From NCBI GenBank assembly GCA_003601875.1, contig PIYF01000037.1:1-7267 (forward strand): a stretch of 7,267 bases of DNA. The letters are read 5' to 3'. The position numbers and the translations under genes are program-made. This DNA is from Candidatus Bathyarchaeota archaeon (GTDB taxonomy: Archaea > Thermoproteota > Bathyarchaeia > Bathyarchaeales > Bathycorpusculaceae). Position 1 is the first letter of the stretch; every line of letters starts with the position of its first letter. Below, piece after piece: positions 4,992 through 7,267 of the stretch. The notes beneath the pieces are model-generated. The model worked only from the letters and a program-made list of their open reading frames with translations, had not been told where the DNA came from and did not search any database.

Positions 4992-5918
4992 GTGAAATAT
5001 TTGGAAAGAAAAAATTTAACCGTTAACATCGCTGGGTTAAGGCTTTCAAATCCAACCATGCTGGCTTCAGGGATTTTAGGGTTAACCGCTGAATCGTTAA
5101 GTAGGATTGTTGAGGGAGGAGCAGCAGCTGTAGTCACAAAGTCTGTAGGGTTAAAACCCAGAGATGGTTATCCAAACCCAACGGTTGTTCAAGTGAAATG
5201 CGGTTTAATAAACGCTGTTGGGCTTCCAAACCCTGGAATAAACTCGTTCACCGATGAAATTCGAGAAGCAAAAGCTTTGAAAGTTCCCATCATTGTAAGC
5301 GTTTACGGTTTCTCCGCAGAGGAATACGCTGAAATAGCTGAAAAAGCTGTAAAGGCTGGAGCCGACGCTATAGAACTTAACGTTTCATGCCCTCATGTAA
5401 AGAAGACAGGTTTAGAAATAGGTCAAAACCCAAAAGTTTTAAAAGAAGTTGTTAAAAAGGTGAAATCAACCGTAGATAAACCCGTTTTTGTGAAGCTTTC
5501 ACCAAACGTCACAGACATAGCTGAAATAGCTGAAGAAGCTGTAAAGGCTGGAGCCGACGGTTTAACAGCAATAAACACTGTTAAGGCAATGGTTATAGAC
5601 GTTGAAACAGCTATGCCTATTCTAAGCAATAAAAAAGGAGGATTATCTGGACCAGCAATAAAACCTATAGCTGTCAGATGCATCTACGAAATTTACGAAA
5701 GAGTTAAAACGCCAATAATAGGATGTGGAGGCGTGGAAAACTGGCGTGACGCTTTAGAACTAATCTTAGCTGGAGCGTCAGCCATCCAAATAGGCACAGC
5801 CGTAGCAACTTATGGCTCAAACATTTTCAGAAGGATCACCAGCGGAATTGATTCTTATTTAAAAAAGAAAGGTTTTAAGAGTGTGAGGGAAATTGTTGGC
5901 TTATCGCATCGCAAATAA
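4992..5918 (+). CDS. pyrD: Dihydroorotate dehydrogenase, class 1B catalytic subunit
   Basis: Oxidises dihydroorotate to orotate, step four of UMP synthesis, with FMN bound in a TIM barrel; a cytosolic enzyme that passes electrons to PyrK. The 308 residues are full length. Motifs in order: NPTMLASGILG (20-30), TKSVG (49-53), substrate loop NAVGLPNPG (74-82), ELNVSCPH (128-135) with the catalytic-base cysteine C133 expected of class 1 enzymes, VKLSPNVTD (167-175), NT (195-196), GGLSGPAIKP (216-225), and FMN-phosphate loops GCGGVEN (244-250) and IQIGTA (265-270). The Cys and the adjoining pyrK place it in class 1B. The GTG at 4992 is used; a TTG at 5001, which would have GGTGA as its Shine-Dalgarno site, is also possible and shortens the protein by three residues. 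A 40-nt segment is repeated almost exactly within the gene (5328-5367, 5520-5559). Confidence 0.97.
   Translation: MKYLERKNLTVNIAGLRLSNPTMLASGILGLTAESLSRIVEGGAAAVVTKSVGLKPRDGYPNPTVVQVKCGLINAVGLPNPGINSFTDEIREAKALKVPIIVSVYGFSAEEYAEIAEKAVKAGADAIELNVSCPHVKKTGLEIGQNPKVLKEVVKKVKSTVDKPVFVKLSPNVTDIAEIAEEAVKAGADGLTAINTVKAMVIDVETAMPILSNKKGGLSGPAIKPIAVRCIYEIYERVKTPIIGCGGVENWRDALELILAGASAIQIGTAVATYGSNIFRRITSGIDSYLKKKGFKSVREIVGLSHRK
5328..5367 (+). repeat. Intragenic direct repeat in pyrD, copy 1
   Basis: Forty bases encoding AEIAEKAVKAGAD (residues 113-125) match 5520-5559 at 39 of 40 positions. The copies are exactly 192 bp (64 codons) apart, so the reading frame is kept. Confidence 0.9.
5520..5559 (+). 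repeat. Intragenic direct repeat in pyrD, copy 2
   Basis: Second copy of the 40-nt repeat, encoding AEIAEEAVKAGAD (residues 177-189). The only difference from copy 1 is one A-to-G change, turning Lys into Glu; every other codon is identical, synonymous positions included. Confidence 0.9.
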
Positions 5919-5919
5919 T

Positions 5920-6726
5920 ATGATTAGAACAACTAAAATTTTAGATGTGAAGGATGAAAATTCAACTACTAAAATTTTCACTTTTAAAGATAAACTGTGC
6001 TTAAAAGCTAAACCTGGACAGTTCCTAATGCTTTGGATTCCCGGTGTAGATGAAGTTCCCTTAAGTATTCTCAATGTGGAAAAGGATGGAACAGTTTCTG
6101 TTCTCGTTAAGAGAGTTGGAGATGCAACAGAAGCTTTACATAAAAAGAGGATAAACGACATTATAGGGATTAGAGGCCCTTTTGGAAGGGGGTTCACTCT
6201 TAAAACTGGTAAATTATTACTTGTGGGGGGAGGAACAGGACTTGCACCATTGATATTTCTTGCCAAAAAATTAGCTGTAAAAGCTGAAAAACTAGTATTT
6301 ATAGCTGGAGCGAAAATGAAAGAAGAACTCTTACTTCTAGATGAACTTAAAAATCTTTCTCATAAAGAAAATGTGAAAGTTGTTTTTACGACAGAAGATG
6401 GAAGCTATGGATTTAAAGGTTTAGCAACGAAACCTCTTGAACTAACTCTTCAGCAAGGAGAACGTTTCGACATGATTTACACATGCGGGCCTGAAAAAAT
6501 GATGCGTAAAGTTTTCGATTTAGCTGAAGCATATAAAATAAATCTTGAAGCAAGTCTTGAACGTTTAATGCGTTGTGCAATAGGCTTGTGTGGAAGCTGT
6601 GTTATAGGCAAATATCGAGTGTGCAGAGACGGCCCAGTTTTCACGAAAGAACAGCTTAAAGAAGTTAAAAATGAGTTTGGAGTTTTCAAAAGAAATTTTG
6701 AAGGAAAGAAGGTTCCTATCGAATAG
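5920..6726 (+). CDS. pyrK: Dihydroorotate dehydrogenase electron-transfer subunit
   Basis: Partner of PyrD in the class 1B enzyme: moves electrons from FMN through a 2Fe-2S cluster and FAD to NAD+. The 268 residues show a ferredoxin-reductase layout: an N-terminal beta-barrel with PGQFLMLW (32-39) and the flavin-site segment EVPLSI (45-50), RGPFGRGF (85-92), the NAD-domain loop LLLVGGGTGLAP (99-110), TCGPEKMM (188-195), and a C-terminal cluster C219-x4-C224-x2-C227-x7-C235 in MRCAIGLCGSC...VCRDGPVF. The Arg common before the proline in the flavin motif (RPxS) is Val here. The ATG at 5920 lies one base after the pyrD stop, so translation is probably coupled. A TTG at 5893 would add nine residues with no homologous counterpart that I recognise. 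The closing TAG abuts the stop codon of the convergent membrane gene. Confidence 0.96.
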   Translation: MIRTTKILDVKDENSTTKIFTFKDKLCLKAKPGQFLMLWIPGVDEVPLSILNVEKDGTVSVLVKRVGDATEALHKKRINDIIGIRGPFGRGFTLKTGKLLLVGGGTGLAPLIFLAKKLAVKAEKLVFIAGAKMKEELLLLDELKNLSHKENVKVVFTTEDGSYGFKGLATKPLELTLQQGERFDMIYTCGPEKMMRKVFDLAEAYKINLEASLERLMRCAIGLCGSCVIGKYRVCRDGPVFTKEQLKEVKNEFGVFKRNFEGKKVPIE

Positions 6727-7113
6727 TTATTCTCTTTTCTTTTTCCCAGCATATTCTTTCAAAATTTCGTCAACAGATTTTAAGACTTGATCTTCCTTTC
6801 TTCTGTATAAGGAGTGATTTTCTATTTGATGCATATACCATGCCCTTTTTCTACTATAATAGATGACTAGTAAAAAGCCCAATAATGCGACGATGAAACC
6901 TCCAAAAATTAAAGTTGACTCTAAAATGATTTGAGCATTAGGCTGTGGAACGCTTGAAAACAAGATGATTAGATTTGGTGTGCCTTCAACAAGCACCATT
7001 AACAGCAATCCGCCGATTAAAAGGTTTATACCTAAAACCACAAGTAGAAAAGCCATAATTTCATTGTGAGCATTTTCTTCAGCTTTCTTATACATGTAAT
7101 CTTTAATGAACAT
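6727..7113 (-). CDS. Small membrane protein with two transmembrane helices, unknown function
   Basis: A 128-residue protein that I do not recognise. Two hydrophobic segments are clear: about 20-42 (IMAFLLVVLGINLLIGGLLL onward) and about 66-86 (STLIFGGFIVALLGFLLVIY). They are separated by a polar loop of roughly 23 residues with VEGTPNLI and VPQPNAQ. Basic residues right after the second helix (YSRKR) and at the C-terminal end (KKKRE) predict both termini in the cytoplasm. The C-terminal 40 residues (LYRRKEDQVLKSVDEILKEY) look like a charged amphipathic helix. No cysteines and no signal-peptidase site are evident. The ATG at 7113 is supported by GAGGA seven or eight bases upstream; no other start codon occurs before the upstream in-frame stop. 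Codon and base usage match the neighbours. It is transcribed convergently to pyrK and is alone in its strand block. Confidence 0.75.
   Translation of the reverse strand: MFIKDYMYKKAEENAHNEIMAFLLVVLGINLLIGGLLLMVLVEGTPNLIILFSSVPQPNAQIILESTLIFGGFIVALLGFLLVIYYSRKRAWYMHQIENHSLYRRKEDQVLKSVDEILKEYAGKKKRE
6731..6744 (+). terminator. Oligo-T tract, likely pyrDK terminator
   Basis: TCTCTTTTCTTTTT begins five bases after the pyrK stop. Archaeal RNA polymerase terminates at such T-runs without needing a hairpin. Because the opposite gene abuts pyrK, this tract is also the sequence that encodes the neighbour's Lys/Arg-rich C terminus (KKKRE) on the other strand. Confidence 0.5.
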
Positions 7114-7137
7114 GAGGCATCCTCGTTCAACGCTGTA

Positions 7138-7150
7138 ATTATTTAAGCAT
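7138..7150 (-). promoter_or_regulatory. TATA box of the membrane-protein gene
   Basis: The minus strand reads TGCTTAAATAATT, a TATA-like element centred near 7143. Transcription would start near 7118, only a few bases before the ATG at 7113, so the GAGGA motif would be at the very 5' end of the message or just outside it. Confidence 0.4.
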
Positions 7151-7171
7151 GTGGTATAGTAAGGTTTTATG

Positions 7172-7181
7172 ACTTCGAAGT
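7172..7181. promoter_or_regulatory. 10-bp perfect palindrome in a divergent intergenic region
   Basis: ACTTCGAAGT lies between a minus-strand TATA candidate (about 7138-7150) and a plus-strand one (about 7231-7242). Its place between back-to-back promoters suits an operator, but short palindromes also arise by chance. Confidence 0.25.
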
Positions 7182-7230
7182 AAACATTACCAATAGTTAT
7201 TATGAATCAAATTTTAACTCAAAATTCAAA

Positions 7231-7242
7231 AAAGTTATATTT
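7231..7242 (+). promoter_or_regulatory. Plus-strand TATA box near window end
   Basis: AAAGTTATATTT, preceded by A-rich sequence, would start transcription near 7260. A GTG lies at 7259-7261, so a leaderless gene could begin there and continue past the window (GTG TAT CGG...). Only three codons are visible, too few to call a gene. Apart from these elements, 7114-7267 holds nothing I can identify. Confidence 0.3.
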
Positions 7243-7267
7243 CATTACTGCTATCTTCGTGTATCGG

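Noticed and set aside
5893..5919. TTG start for pyrK inside pyrD
   Set aside because: The GAGGG before it is too close (three bases), and the extra nine residues have no counterpart I recognise; the ATG one base after the pyrD stop is the natural start.
7209..7229. AT-only inverted repeat AATTTT/AAAATT
   Set aside because: A six-pair A/T stem in AT-rich DNA is expected by chance and shows no link to a gene end.
1..7267. CRISPR array, tRNA gene, insertion sequence or prophage
   Set aside because: I saw no regularly spaced repeats, no T-arm/anticodon pattern, no transposase and no att-like duplication. The genes are housekeeping with uniform composition outside the rRNA.

Overview
The window is archaeal chromosome. 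It opens with the 5' end of a 16S rRNA gene on the minus strand that carries the archaeal 5' terminus (TCCGGTTGATCCTGCCGGA). It also holds C/D-box sRNP core genes (Nop5 and archaeal fibrillarin), an archaeal-type RNase HII, a MJ0164-type HTH regulator and a THEP1-type NTPase. Gene starts show archaeal TATA/BRE-like boxes, short or absent leaders and several GTG/TTG start codons. The protein-coding part is AT-rich while the rRNA is GC-rich. The 16S start and the protein sequences look like the TACK side of the Archaea (Bathyarchaeia or a relative). That placement is an impression from recall and was not tested by any search.

Layout. 1-318: 16S rRNA, minus strand, cut by the window edge. 319 to about 545: its structured leader. 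545-712: a divergent promoter region. 713-2013: a plus-strand pair, a THEP1-like NTPase (leaderless GTG start) and rnhB (RNase HII). 2010-4897: a minus-strand block read from 4897 downward: nop5, flpA (14-nt overlap), then a HTH regulator with its own promoter candidates. 4898-4991: a second divergent promoter region. 4992-6726: pyrD-pyrK, the two subunits of a type 1B dihydroorotate dehydrogenase, one base apart. 6727-7113: a small two-helix membrane protein on the minus strand whose stop codon abuts the pyrK stop. 7114-7267: a further divergent intergenic region with a plus-strand TATA box near the end.

How the genes work together. Nop5 and fibrillarin form the protein core that 2'-O-methylates rRNA and tRNA under guide RNAs, and here they sit a few kb from a 16S gene. 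PyrD and PyrK make orotate for UMP synthesis, passing electrons through FMN, FAD and a 2Fe-2S cluster to NAD+. RNase HII removes ribonucleotides from DNA.

The window is mostly housekeeping, and I found no convincing new multi-gene system. The observations most worth a second look are: a folded element in the 16S leader whose basal stem is followed at once by ACA, as in H/ACA guide RNAs; a family of TTTC-N(2-3)-CCTAA boxes around the divergent rRNA/NTPase promoters; a 40-nt, 39/40-identical in-frame repeat inside pyrD; a regulator whose HTH lies between two similar nuclease-fold-like modules; and convergent gene pairs with overlapping or touching stop codons.
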